From assembly GCA_025024175.1 (NCBI GenBank), contig QCXZ01000003.1:33876257-33940256 (forward strand): a DNA stretch of 64,000 bases, written 5' to 3'. The stretch is from Rhyzopertha dominica (Eukaryota; Arthropoda; Insecta; Coleoptera; Bostrichidae). A program made the position numbers and the translations under genes. The notes under the pieces are model-generated. The model did not search any database. It saw only the letters and a program-made list of their open reading frames with translations, and was not told where the DNA came from. This document shows, one piece after another, positions 11,076 through 22,560 of the stretch (its first letter is position 1; each line of letters begins with the position of its first letter).

Positions 11076-12339
11076 CTCATCACTACCATGACTACCATGT
11101 TGCAGAAATGCTTCCGCGGTGCCAACATGGCATGTAGCGGAATGCTCTTGTTAGCAACATTTTTTTGCTCATCTGTATATCTGTATATACCTACTTATAA
11201 CAGACATTAAAATGTAGGAAACTGCTTAATATAAACATTGGCATACATATGTAGGTAAGTATACCTGTAATAAAATAATAATCCTGACCAAAAGCAAAAT
11301 ATGCAAGAAGTAAGAAGTAATCTTGTCTGTCAGTGCAAACTTTTAGCATTCTTCTACGAAGGTATAGTTGCCTTTTCATGACCGTAGTTTGTAGTGGTAG
11401 TTTATAACCTTGATTATAATATTCCTATCGGAGTAATAAACTCAATGTTTATAATCAGTAAATAAAACGTTTCTCATACAAGAGAATGGCAAGCAAGAAT
11501 TCTGTATTGAAGCAGTAAACGAAGTGGGAGGTTTGTATCTTCGCTGTGTGTTACCAGCCGCTGAACACGGATGGCGCTACCATTTAGTCTTCGACAAATT
11601 GTCATAAATACAAGCTAGACCTTTTACGGACTAAGTTTATTTCGTCGTAAAGCGAAAAGTGATTCCCTGATTTCAAAGAGCTATAGCTAGTATAGGTAGA
11701 ACATCATACACCTGTAATAGCAGGCTGGCAGCGTTATTATGATCTTTAAGTTTGTAAACCAACAACTAATATTTGCAGAGTTCTTTTTTCATGCCATTTC
11801 ATTTGATAATAATAATGCTTTAGTTCACTTTTTTAAGGTAAATGATTAATTAGCCACGTACCACTGTTGTTTACAACTAAAAATCCCCTTTGTTCACAGT
11901 GAAAAAGATTACTTGCAAAAGTGTAATTTTTAGAATATTGTTTAAGATTTATGATAGATGCATGATCAAATATTGGCAAATATCCTAAATGTACACTAGA
12001 TTTTCCATTACAAGCACTATTGTAAATAACAGGTATTTGTGTAAATGTAAAAGTGCAAACCGTTTCTAAAACCGAATAATGGTCAAATATAGGTACCATC
12101 CCAATATATTATTATAATAAAAATGAAATAAAATATTATTATAATTATGTATATATAATTGTAATGTTGATAAAATGTTTCACCAAGGTCCGCGAGTGGA
12201 ATCAGTGAATGTTATAAAAATATAAGTTATGAGGTTAGCTAATTATGGTGATAAGAAGAGTATTCCGCAACCATTTAGAAAAGCATGCGTGTAGCGTGTA
12301 GACCCATCGGCATAAATACAGCTCCAAACATAACACTTT
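11076..12339. other. AT-rich stretch without recognised features
   Basis: Only short open frames are present, in AT-rich sequence, without family resemblance. Confidence 0.45.
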
Positions 12340-12640
12340 TCCCACCACATTTCCTGTTGAGCACTTTACACCTCGGTAGCAGAGTAAGCGGGTGTTCCGC
12401 GATCAAAATTGTATTTCCGAAGGAGGCAATCAAAACTTTTTTTCCTTCCGTCTAACTAGCATATCTTATATACACATATACACCATTATAGATTTTTTTC
12501 GAGTTAGGGAAGATTGAAGCCCTCCAGCTTTGTCGTGCTCATTTCCCGACCCGCTTAGGTTTAAACCCCTCATCTGAATTTCACAGGTCCACTGTACATT
12601 GGCTTGGGGGTGAAAAAAGCGAGGGTGGCTTCGTTAGGGT
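12340..12640. other. GC-balanced non-repetitive island 1
   Basis: Sequence here is more balanced than its AT-rich surroundings and has no coding frame. It contains the block GGGGGTGAAAAAAGCGAGGG near 12606-12625, which resembles GAGGGTGAAAAAAACGGGGG near 15660-15680 in island 2. Such islands are candidates for regulatory or conserved non-coding elements; conservation was not tested. Confidence 0.3.
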
Positions 12641-14489
12641 AAAAAAATACTAGATTTGCATTCTGGAACGTTCGCTGGAATTTACTCTTTTTGGATGTAC
12701 ACTTTTTACATCTCTGGAAAACCGTTTTGTTATGAAAATGATTTCTTGATTTCTTTGTCTTGTTGACTTGTACACTACATCCTTGTAGGTAAGATTAATT
12801 CTGCAAAACCAACAAATAAGGCAATAACGCAATTAATAAGAATGTTGTTCCATAATTTATCAGCAGCAAGACGTATCTTCCCTCAACAAAACTTATGCGT
12901 TCCACGGCGCCTGGGAAAACTTATAGAACCAAGAATAAATTTGTTTTAAGGTAACAAAATAATTAACGGTTTGAATTAGCAGTCAATTCACGAATTCAAA
13001 CCTTGATATACAAACACAGCTACGAAAAAGGTAAACTATTAAAAAGAAATAATTAAAGATCATGAAATTTATTAAAGAGAGTTGTCTTATTTTATTACAT
13101 TAATTATGAAAAATAACAGCTTCAAGAAAACAGAAACATGGCTTTCATCAAAATTGCTGAACAGTGAGCTGTTCCTTAATTTCATACAGAATTTGAAGCT
13201 TTGTGAATACTTATTCATCTAATAACTATGAATTTTTATGGCTATATATAACTCTCAGCATGGTAGTTCTCGTCAATCAATTGTTATATAAGGGACTCAG
13301 GGACAAAATTCTTCAAATATAATCAATCATCGCAAAAAAGCCTACGAACTCAATTCGAAGAAGATTGTATTCAACAATTTTTTTATAATCCCTCTTACAG
13401 AAGTTAATTTTTTGACTAGGAATGCAATACCTATAGGTTGAATGTTATTCTTTTGATAGGAGTTGGTAGTTAAATTAAAAATAACAAATTGTGAACGAAT
13501 TAAATAGATATAAGTCAACGCACCACTAAAATTATTGTTATTTATATATTTTAATACACGAGTAGCTAAAGGCGACGAAAACAATTGCACAGTATGATAC
13601 AGTAAGAGGAATACCAACTAGAAAATGTATCGTATCTGTCAGAAATAGATTTATTGCTAATTGCTACAAAACACTCCTAGATGCACAGAGCATATTTCTA
13701 GGTCCTCCGCTGCAGCTACCTATACCTACCAGTGCGTCTATAATCAAGAGTCCGGATATAATATATTGTTACTTAATGTTTTTGTATTATTTTTTCGTGT
13801 TTTTTTAATGATTACTAGGAAACACTGTTTCAAAAAGTTCCGTTTAAATGAAATGCAAAGATGACAGTACAGAGTACGTCCTTGGCTATTGTAAAGAAAT
13901 CTGTCTAATAAGAGAACACTGTATTAGAGTAAATTATGTCAAAGTACTGCAAAGAATGCTAGCTTTGGCATAAAGCGATGGCAGTTATTGTAGTCTGAAA
14001 ATGCTAACTTGTATTAAAAGTGTATCTTTTAAAATAGTATACAACCATAAATGTAAAGAGAAAGCAATAGCATTCACTTAAGGGATAATAAAAACACAAC
14101 AGAGATAGAAGATGTAGCATCGTCGTAACGTATTGATGGAAAATGAAAATAGTGGAAAACACAGAACCCATTTAACTTGGTATGTAACAGAGAAACATTC
14201 CCTTCCTCCACCTGTCCTAATCTCAAGTCCCTTTATAAAAAGGTAAATGGGTTATGGAAGGCATTTTGTTTTGTAAAACAAACAAGTTTATTTAGTCTTT
14301 TGCACATAACGCTGCATCTAAGGTTAATATAATAAAATGATACTTCCTTTTACAAAAGTTAGAGTTAAATGTAGAAAACAAAATTGCGTAATCGAAATCT
14401 GANTACATAGTCGGTGTTTAACAAACACAAGGTATTCGTTATTTAAAACTCCATTTTACTAAGTTTTATTATAATGTGCTTAGTATTTT
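12641..14489. other. AT-rich stretch without recognised features
   Basis: No gene or element was recognised. The frame at 13342-13617 (minus) is AT-driven and resembles no family. Confidence 0.45.
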
Positions 14490-14770
14490 TGAAGACCTCC
14501 TGCAGCTAAGGAATTTTGCAGCCAATTAGGCAGTATTTCGTGTCTGATTCTGGCTTCCAGCTCTTGCAAATTTCGTGTTTTTTTATACACCTGACTCTAA
14601 ATCACCATGAGGAAACATTGCAGTGGACTTTAATCAGATGACCTAGCAGGGCGTTGACGTCCTATCCACCGACTTGGGAAGATGTTATCCAGATACAGAC
14701 GTTAATTCCAAAATGTGGCGATGTTTTGTTGAAATAAATGTACATTGCCAGGTACAATATTACCACGCAG
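14490..14770 (-). pseudogene. DDE transposase fragment (Tc1/mariner-like superfamily)
   Basis: The minus strand reads HLFQQNIATF then YLDNIFPSRWIGRQRPARSSD and, after a stop, SPLQCFLM, then LQELEARIRHEIPPNWLQ. This follows the order of the catalytic core of the DDE_3-type elements widespread in insects: QQDGAPPHF, YLD-FP-RWIGR-GP, WP-RSPDLTPLDFFLWG, then an ELE-RI helix. Stops and substitutions show a dead copy. Related pieces lie at 21.6, 26.2 and 33.3 kb. Confidence 0.65.
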
Positions 14771-15590
14771 AAAATTGACGTAGAAATTTACTATTATATT
14801 TCAGTTTATAAAATATAGATCTAAAATGTGTTGCCTAATAATACCACACATTTACTTTCGGTTCTATTTTTAGTATACGTATTCGTCAAGAAATAAAATG
14901 TTGTTCAAAAAATTTGGATTATCATTGGTTATACATCCTTCTGTCAGGATAATCTACATTCAGCTCAATCAGAAGTTATACTTTGATGGTTTTGTATTTA
15001 TTATTTCTTAATATTCAACAACAGAAGATTAAACTAATAGCTCTATTTTACCTGAAATAACGTAAAGCCAATCATCTTACGCACAACTCTCAACTCGCGT
15101 GAAACAATACAATCAAAGAGCAAAATTTGAACAAAATCGAAAAAAAAAGTTATATGTATAGATATGTTCTTGTTTTCTTGAAGAATTTACGTCTGAAGAC
15201 TTATCCCAATATTTTAAATTATCTCAACTAGCAGAACACAAAGATGCTTCTTAGTTTGAAACCTAAAAATCACTTATGTGTGAATATTTTTTTTTAATTT
15301 ATCATTATCTCTTGCAGTATAGATATATATATGGTAGGTACATTAGCCGCAAAAATTTAAATAAAAATATATCTAATTCGAGTGACGTGCAGCAACAGGT
15401 TAAGGTTAATTTAGTAGGTAACTGTAAAAGTATACTTGTTATTAATCTACCTGTTTAGATAAACTGCGGCTAACAAAGTTAATAGATGTAGATACTAAAA
15501 TACCTCACTGCTGAAATAAGATTAACATTAAGTAATCAATGTACAGTAAGTATTTAATTTCTTTTAACCAAGTTTAAACGGTATAACATG
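14771..15590. other. AT-rich stretch without recognised features
   Basis: I see nothing identifiable here. The open frame at 15276-15458 is AT-rich with no family resemblance. Confidence 0.4.
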
Positions 15591-15875
15591 CCGCTCGCCG
15601 TCATGCGAGGGCACAAAATTTTATTTCGCGCTGTACAGAAAGCATTCCGCTCCCGTAACCGAGGGTGAAAAAAACGGGGGTCCTCTAAGGGCGAAAAAAA
15701 TGAAGGGAGATATTTTTTATGAATGTTCAATTTCATTGTGACGTTTCGATCGTCGGTTAGGGGAGTCCATCGATATTTTCGATTTTCGATTAAGGGATGT
15801 TGGCCTAGGTTAGTGGAGTCAGTTCCCTGTTCACCTTTGCCAGGCCTGCATCCAGCCACCAGGTGAGTAAAAAGC
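15590..15875. other. GC-balanced non-repetitive island 2
   Basis: This island has mixed composition and holds CGAGGGTGAAAAAA and GGGCGAAAAAAATGAAGGG, echoing island 1. A 101-codon minus frame (15554-15859) runs through it but has no resemblance to a protein family. A candidate regulatory or conserved element; function unknown. Confidence 0.3.
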
Positions 15876-16109
15876 AGTCTGATCGGTGTGTAAGGTATTC
15901 TGTGTATGCTTATATTTTTAAGAAGTTATAGTTAGAGCGTTCTTATTTACACTTTTGTTCTTAGGTTTTTTTGTTGCACCTAAATAGATACCTGTAAAAT
16001 GACAAGAATATTTATACAGAACCTTGTTGTAGCTTACCTTTCCATTTGCAAAAATCAAAACAATCTAAGTGGGTATAAGAAAACACAAAAAGTAAAATTG
16101 TAGAAATCT

Positions 16110-16260
16110 GTTAGTTAAATACTTTTATAAGTATTTTTCACTAAAAGTATTTTTAAATACTCAGGTATTTAAATACAAGTGCAAAAAGCATTTGAAATAC
16201 AAAATAATTTTATGGTTAAAATACTTTTATAAACCTCCTAAAAAGTATTTATATACTAAG
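16110..16260. repeat. AAATAC-rich repeat cluster, left copy
   Basis: The stretch is built from many short copies of (A)AAGTATTT and AAATAC in both orientations. Clusters of this kind typify subterminal regions of hAT-like non-autonomous elements. A matching cluster lies at 17815-17960, so the two may be the ends of one composite element of about 1.85 kb enclosing the MITE and the Penelope-like remnant. Confidence 0.45.
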
Positions 16261-16394
16261 AGAGGTATCGCTAATTTTTCAAAAAATTACAAGCGTCACT
16301 TTTTATAAAATATCAGATAACGTCGATCAATATAGATAACATGTATATAGTGAATAGTTACATTTAAATTTAAGAAGGGAATCATGCAGGGACA

Positions 16395-17150
16395 TATAGG
16401 GTGTTCCATTTAAAGTAACAAAGTTAGCGATCTTGTAATACTGGACGTAGGAAAAGACTATGTGAACATCCTGTTGCCATAAATCAGTGTTATTTTCAAC
16501 ACCTAAAGAACTCAGCATGTGATATTTTTCAGAAAAAGGCGTATATTCTCAACTTTGAAACCGTTTCATAGCCATAAAATTGTTTTGTTACATTCACTCT
16601 AAAAACTATTTCTTCTACTAAAAAAAGCTATATGATACTACTCATTCCATTCATTTGTATGATTTGTTTGTTAATAATTCAGTAACATATCATTTTTTAT
16701 TGATTTCTAATTTTTATAATTTCGGAATATTGTGTATTCACGTTACATAAAGGAATAACGTGCATGTTACCTTATAGCAGAGGTATTAAAAAGGATTTTA
16801 AAAAAAGTAGACAGATAAGGGTATATTCTTTATATAACAAACTATAAAGTAACAAAGTAACTAAATTTTATTATTTTATTATTTAATTTGAAAAATTAAG
16901 GGTACCTAATTTTTACCTTAAACCTTTACAGATTTGACTACATTATTCGACAAAAAATTCGTATATTCTTAAAATTCCATTAATTTATTCCTACAAGTCT
17001 TGAAAATATTAACAAAAAGACCATTTCCGATGTGTTCCTTTTAGGAAGGTGGAGTTCTGCTAGGAAGCAATTTACGTGCTTTCGTACTATTTTTGGACCT
17101 AATATGTAGTAACAATAACACTATTTCCACATGTTCAGGGATACCCTATA
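16395..17150. mobile_element. mariner-type MITE, about 755 bp
   Basis: Ends are TATAGGGTGTTCC at 16395 and the complement of TATAGGGTATCCC ending at 17150, giving a 13-bp inverted repeat with one mismatch and TA-rich ends. TATAGGGTGT-type tips are typical of Tc1/mariner derivatives. No transposase frame was seen inside, so it is non-autonomous. Confidence 0.6.
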
Positions 17151-17240
17151 CATTGCGTACAACATTTAACGTTTTAATTTTAAATTAACACGTAACATAC
17201 ATTATTTCATAGAACTGTTACAATTATACAATTAATTAAC

Positions 17241-17723
17241 TGCAAATTATCATAACTGAAATGGTATGTCTTTAACTCCAAAATTTCTTTATTAACTTGG
17301 TTACCAGTTTCGACGTTTAATGTAACAAAAAAAATAAAAATAAAAATTGACAATTTTTTCATTGCCACCTCAACGCTAAACTTTCAAAAAAGACTGTTTA
17401 TTAACGATGTTGGTTCGAAACTTATTTGTGAATTTCATCAGGGCATTTGTATGATCTAATATTTTCCAAAATTTTTAATGAGTGGCCCTTTTGTTGAATA
17501 TATATAATATCAACATTACCATTAATTTCAAAACTGTGTCCTGTATCTAAAAGATGGTTTGTGTACAATGCATAATTTTGTTGCATTCGCTAAGATCTTA
17601 AATGCTCTTTTTTATTCTGGTCCGATGATGAGGTTACATTAAACCTTGAAACCGATAACCACGTTAATAAAGGAATTTTGGAGTAAAACATACCACTTCA
17701 GTTATAATAATTTATATACTTGC
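17241..17723 (-). mobile_element. Penelope-like element remnant with inverted arms
   Basis: An arm at 17241-17326 is repeated in inverted orientation at 17633-17723; both contain a rearranged GTTACATTAAAC...GAAAC...TTAATAAAG block. Between them the minus strand encodes a GIY-YIG-type tail. Penelope-like retroelements end in a GIY-YIG endonuclease, are bounded by repeats that may be inverted, and often carry hammerhead ribozyme motifs. The right arm on the plus strand shows a degenerate version (CCGATGATGAGGTT...AACCTTGAAACC). Confidence 0.6.
17422..17604 (-). pseudogene. Penelope-like GIY-YIG endonuclease C-terminal fragment
   Basis: About 55 codons are open on the minus strand up to a TAA at 17422-17424. 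They read NYALYTNHLLDTGHSFEING, then a VDIIYI strand, QQKGHSLKILENIRSYK and a short tail. The order A-x-HLL-x-GHSF, then a hydrophobic strand, KG-x2-L-x2-LE-x2-I-x2-YK is that of the C-terminal half of GIY-YIG endonucleases in Penelope-like ORFs. The catalytic GIY and YIG motifs lie upstream and are missing, so this is a 5'-truncated copy. Confidence 0.6.
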
Positions 17724-17814
17724 ACTCCAAAGTTGGGTAGTATTTATTATTTAATTAATTAACTAATTTCGTTGAATTTAATAACTGAAATAAATCTGTT
17801 ACGTACCTGTTAGT

Positions 17815-17960
17815 AATCAAAATACATAAAAGTATACTTTGTAGTATTTCAAATACTAAATACCAAATACCTACAAAAGTATTTTATTTAAAGTATTTTA
17901 AATACTTACCCGATAAAGTATTTTAAATAAAGGTAATTTAAATACATGTTAGTACCTATA
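17815..17960. repeat. AAATAC-rich repeat cluster, right copy
   Basis: Multiple GTATTT/AAATAC units occur in both orientations, matching the cluster at 16110-16260. Confidence 0.45.
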
Positions 17961-18240
17961 TTTGACAATATTACCTAAATACTTTCAGCTCTGGTACAGG
18001 AATGGTAACAAATTACATAAAGTTGTGCAATTTTTTAGTTATGCAAATCTGTCGCATGGGAATACAAAAGTAAACTTCATTCATTTTAATCGTCGCCTGT
18101 TTGGTAGTCTATCTAGAGAACTAGGCGCTGTTGCAAAACTACTGTCGCTGAGTGTCTACGAATAAACTATCATATAGATTGCCAAAAGATTCAGTTCTCC
18201 GTCGTTAATTTTAAAGACGGAATTTGGGATGAGTGTTAAG

Positions 18241-18470
18241 ATTAAATCGATATTACAAAGTGTCGCGCTAGGAGCTGATTAGCGGCGGTGTTGGAGGCGG
18301 TCCGGTTGCCGCGCCGCCGCCGATGACGTCACTGCCCCACCCCACCCCGGGGGCACAAAATGGATACTATACAAACGTGAGAGTGTGGAGACATGTCTAA
18401 TGAGGGTGCCTTCGTGCGACGTTACTCAACTGTTCTCTCGTCTTTAACGTTATTAGAAAGTTTCCGTTAT
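18241..18470 (+). promoter_or_regulatory. CpG-rich promoter-like island with CRE
   Basis: This is the most GC-rich segment of the window. It holds a run of GCCGCC-type repeats and a perfect cAMP-response-type palindrome TGACGTCA (18324-18331), followed by CCCCACCCCACCCCGGGGG and then an ordinary AT-rich context. Such islands mark promoters or first exons in insect genomes, but no coding frame follows within reach. Strand is a guess from the layout. Confidence 0.35.
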
Positions 18471-18479
18471 TAAGAAAAA

Positions 18480-19340
18480 AGAAGTCATTTTTCTTCGAGG
18501 CAGGGGACTTCCATTTAGCTGGGCACATGTGCAGACGTTTCTTTTATGTGTTATCTTCAGTCTTTCCGTAGATGTTGTACGAGTGTAAGGGATAAATACA
18601 ACGCGAAAGCGTGCGCTTATCCATTTTCAAGTCTGTTCTTGTGCCTATGTACTTAAAAACAATAATAATTAGGTACACTCTCTCCGCAATACTCAAATTT
18701 TAGACATACCATCTATGTAACATTTCTTATATACTACTCTATGTATTTAATAATAGTCATTGAAGCTCAAAACAACCCACACTCGCATGCTTATACTTGC
18801 TGGTGCTGTGGTTAAGTATAGTGAAAACATTTTTAATACGGTCTGTCAAAAAACAATGTAACCACACTCTACCGGCTGTATCATCCATTAACTGAGGAAT
18901 AATAGTGCATTTCAGGTTATGTTTTATAAGAACAATTATTTGTGTTAAAGTACTACTGAAAATGAGAAAACTTAAAAGTACAAATACAATGTATGACAAA
19001 ATTTCAGCTTAGTGGTCTCTAATTAAGTTCCAAGCACATAGAATTAGAATCTTATAGATAATGTCAGAAGACCAAGACCAAGATTATCAATTAACGTAGA
19101 CACGGAAGAAAAGGTGTTAGAAGTTTTCATACCTTCTATAAGATAAGTATTTAAAGGCGATTTCAGTGAAAAATTTACTTACAAGTACAATACTGTGTAC
19201 CTATGCTAAAAACGAAGATGACCTAGATATAGGAAAGTTGGGTCTTGATGTAACCTATATATGTTTGGCGAAATATGAAGATAATTAGGGGTATCACAGA
19301 TGTCGACATATATCACTTACAGATACTTCGCTTCAAAATG
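18480..19340. other. AT-rich stretch without recognised features
   Basis: No gene or element was identified; the minus frame at 18757-18999 resembles nothing known to me. Confidence 0.4.
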
Positions 19341-19386
19341 CGATACCGTTGATTGACGTATACGTATACGTCAATCAACGGTATCG
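19341..19386. repeat. perfect 46-bp palindrome
   Basis: CGATACCGTTGATTGACGTATAC is followed with no spacer by its exact reverse complement; the centre is GTATACGTATAC. Symmetry stops sharply at both ends. No gene context explains it. Confidence 0.95.
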
Positions 19387-19507
19387 TGAGGGACCTTTGA
19401 ACTTCTGTTCATCGCTGCGTTTTCGCACTTTCAGTAGCAATGTAATGTAATTTTTACTAAACATGATATGGATTGAGTCATTGTTTCGTAACCTCTTAGT
19501 CCCGCAA

Positions 19508-20700
19508 CGCTATCAAAGAGATATACCCAATTTTTGAATAATATAACGTTTCTCAGTTCTGGATATCTCGCTTAGGTATGTAGATACAAAACAAATACTG
19601 TGTATTTTTGTAGATATTTTTATTAAGAATCCACTGGCGCATTCAGAATTTATTAAGGGGGGGGGGTAACATTTTTGAGATAGAACACAGTCTTGCATTC
19701 GTTAAAATGGAAAGTTAATAGTTAACTTGTTAANTTTGCTATNGTTTAAANGACCTTTTTTTCTGATTAAGAAGTGTATTTATTTTTACTAATATTGGGA
19801 CTATTCTAATTTTGTAATAATTTAATNAGGTATTACGTTTTTTTGCCAAAATTGACGTAAATAATGTGACGCTAAACAGGAGTCTAACGTATCCAAAAAG
19901 CATATATNCTTTTTAATGGATNTAAATTTTTTGCTTAATGATACAAATTATATTGTGTGATTTCTTGTTCCATAGCCTCCTGGATATGCACACAAATCTG
20001 ATTAAATTACTAAACAAAATTTGAATAACTATGTTGAATGGATTCAAAGGTGCATTCATTGTGAAACATCCTGAATCAATTAGGTAGCTTGGAAACAAGC
20101 TGATTGAACGTATGTGCTTTGTCTTACTTGATTTATCAGATAACTCTGACGATCGTTTCGACCTAGAACGGTCATTGTCAAAGAGATAACAGTGTTATAC
20201 TAAACTCAGATGTGCAGAATTTTGTTTGTATCCCCTTTTTTTACAGGGGTTGTAAAATACAGTTGTAAAATCTCTCGCCTGGGTTTGAAGGTCGACTTTA
20301 TAATTTCGGCAATATCAAAGGCGTACTGGACGTGGGAATTTTTATTTGTGTATTTGCCAAATGTTCTAGGTCGAAACGATCGTCAGAGTTATCTGATAAA
20401 TCAAGTGAGACAAAGCACATACGTTCAATCAGCTTGTTTCCAAGCTACCTAATTGAATTTGAATAACACCAAAATTAGTAAAAGTAAACTTAACAATGCA
20501 TACATGTTCTTAATCAGAAAAGGTCTTTTCAACGATAGCAAAGTGTGTCCCCAGAAAATTCTGAGTACGCCACTGGATTCAAAATAAAAATATCTATAAA
20601 AATGACCTTTTTTGTATCTTCAAACCTAATCGAGATATTGAAAACTGAAGAAATGTTACATTATTCAAAAGTTGGCAATAGCTTTAAAACAAAAAACGAT
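19508..20700. mobile_element. large foldback (inverted-repeat) element, about 1.2 kb
   Basis: The inner arms 20077-20169 and 20363-20455 are 93 nt each and pair with a single mismatch around a 193-nt loop. Outside them, the sequence at 19511-19790 matches the complement of 20460-20690 at lower identity; shared blocks include the CTTAATCAGAAAA segment, the AATTCTGA...GCCACTGGATTC segment and ATTATTCAAAA near both ends. The left arm has about 300 extra bases. Reading the outer arms outward on opposite strands gives similar short peptides, a by-product of the duplication. No transposase was found. Confidence 0.85.
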
Positions 20701-21500
20701 ATAAACATGGCGATGGTACGGCTCAACTAACAACAAAAATGTAAGACAGTAATGTCCATTTTTCCATACCGCAATCTTCTAGCATTAATAGTTTGTACAC
20801 CCTACACAAGCTGAATTCAAGGAAGCATCACAGGTTTACTTATCTCTGGTTTGTAAAGGGGCAGGAGATTTTAAAAGGGCTCTAAATATCAGCAGTTTCA
20901 ATGAGCAAAACGAGAACATAATTTCATTATTAAACTTGCTATTTCAGTGCGCACGTGCTTAAGTCACAAAATCTGTAGAAGCGCTATTATTTAGTATTGT
21001 AAGGACTCAAAACAATAATACAGAAAGAAACAAATAAAATAACATACCTACTTATAATAAAATGTACTGAACACGCAATTTGCCAAATTTAGGTAAGCAT
21101 TAACACTCGTCCGCAAATACATAGAAGTAGTTCTTGTTATAAGATACGAATATGTCAATAAAATCTACAGTGCGGTTACTTAGTAGTCGATGTCAGTAGA
21201 TACGCGTGGACACTGTTTTAAGAACCAGCCGATTGAATATGCTTTGTTTCATGAGTTTCATTAGAATTGGCACGCAGTCAGATGTATTAATAACATTCTT
21301 AAATGTAGTAAATCAAAAGAACTAAATTCCGTCAGAGAAAGGAAATGGCGGGGTTCTTATTTTTCTACACTAAACTACACTAAAGCAGAGAAAGTGCAAC
21401 AAAATTGTCTTTAAAATTGATGGCAAACCGACACAGTTAACGACACACTTAAATAAATCATTACACATGAAATATTAAGTCTTCTACAGTTAAAATACCA
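20701..21500. other. stretch without recognised features
   Basis: I see no gene or element here. Confidence 0.4.
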
Positions 21501-21835
21501 CTTAAAAAAGAACAGCTTGAATAATACCTTCCCAATCTCTGGAGTTCTTGTCGTTCGTGCACGACCATAATTAATAGAAACAAGCGCAAACTTACCCTGT
21601 TCACGAAGAATTGCAGCGAAAGTTGAATGGTTTGGTAAGCGACGATTTGGAAATCTTTCACTGTATACTTTGTAAGATTGTAAACAATTTCCTTGGCAAT
21701 ATACCAATAACATATCAGCATTTCTTCATTGGTATACTGTATGTCCATGAAGAAATTTAAATTAGCAACTTGTTCGACAATTCTCCGGTGCTTTCTAGTT
21801 CTTTTCACTATATTCCGATACTACTGGCTATTTAA
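21500..21835 (-). pseudogene. N-terminal HTH (DUF4817-type) of a DDE transposase
   Basis: Two overlapping minus frames together follow one domain. One frame gives YTNEEM; the next continues MLLVYCQGNCLQSYKVYSER, then FPNRRLPNHSTFAAIL-REQG and ARTTRTPEI. This is the helix-turn-helix start of insect DDE elements (M..VYG...N...A.R.Y.ERFP.R..P....F....R..ETGS, then GR.R..RTPE). A frameshift separates the parts, so the copy is broken. The catalytic core is not adjacent; equivalents lie at 14.6, 26.2 and 33.3 kb. Confidence 0.65.
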
Positions 21836-22099
21836 AACAAAAAAATCGGAAAAAAGCAACAATGTACCAAAAACATCAACAAGAACACTGTTCACAATCG
21901 GAGGCATTTCAGAATCTAACGAATTTCACTTACCAAAATTCAGTAGGTAATTCTAATCAAAATGTAATGCTTGATTTAAGCTGAGGTTAATAACATTAGC
22001 CAGTAGGATTAGCTTCTTTTAGGGTATAAAATGTAAATTTGTTTGTGATGTCAAACGGAATAAATTTGCAAAGTACGTTCCATAGTACGCAAAGCATAT

Positions 22100-22560
22100 A
22101 TCTATAATTGAACTTTATAATAAGTGTTCTCCCTCATTTTGCTGTTATCATGACTCCCCGTTCTATTTATGATATCAGAGTGCGTTTGTTTACGTGTGCA
22201 CTTTCGTCGGCGAGCGTCTTCTCGGGGCCACAAAAAACAGAATCGATCGAATAATTTAGCAATGTCATTAAGAGCAGGCAATTCTCGTGGAGATACGAAG
22301 TAATATAAATAATACACGTGACAGTGGGCTATATATTATATCCATACACGTTTTCTTCCTTTTCCCCGAGAACGTATATATAAAGGCATAATCTGGGGTA
22401 GAAATGTATCTACGGAGGCTTTGTTTTGTAGAAGAATTAAGCCTGTCTAATACAAGGGCGAGCGGACGGAGCAGACTGTACGGATGAAGTTTAGACAAAC
22501 CGCTGTTCTCTCTTTTTATCACGAACGCGGTGTGAGCTCGCGATCAGTACAGACTAGTGA
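22100..22560. promoter_or_regulatory. non-repetitive balanced island 3 (possible cis-regulatory)
   Basis: Mixed-composition sequence without a gene stands out against AT-rich flanks. It contains GAATCGATCGAATAATTTAG, GTATATATAAAGGC (TATA-like, near 22375) and CGAGCGGACGGAGC. It looks selected rather than drifting, but conservation was not tested. Confidence 0.3.
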
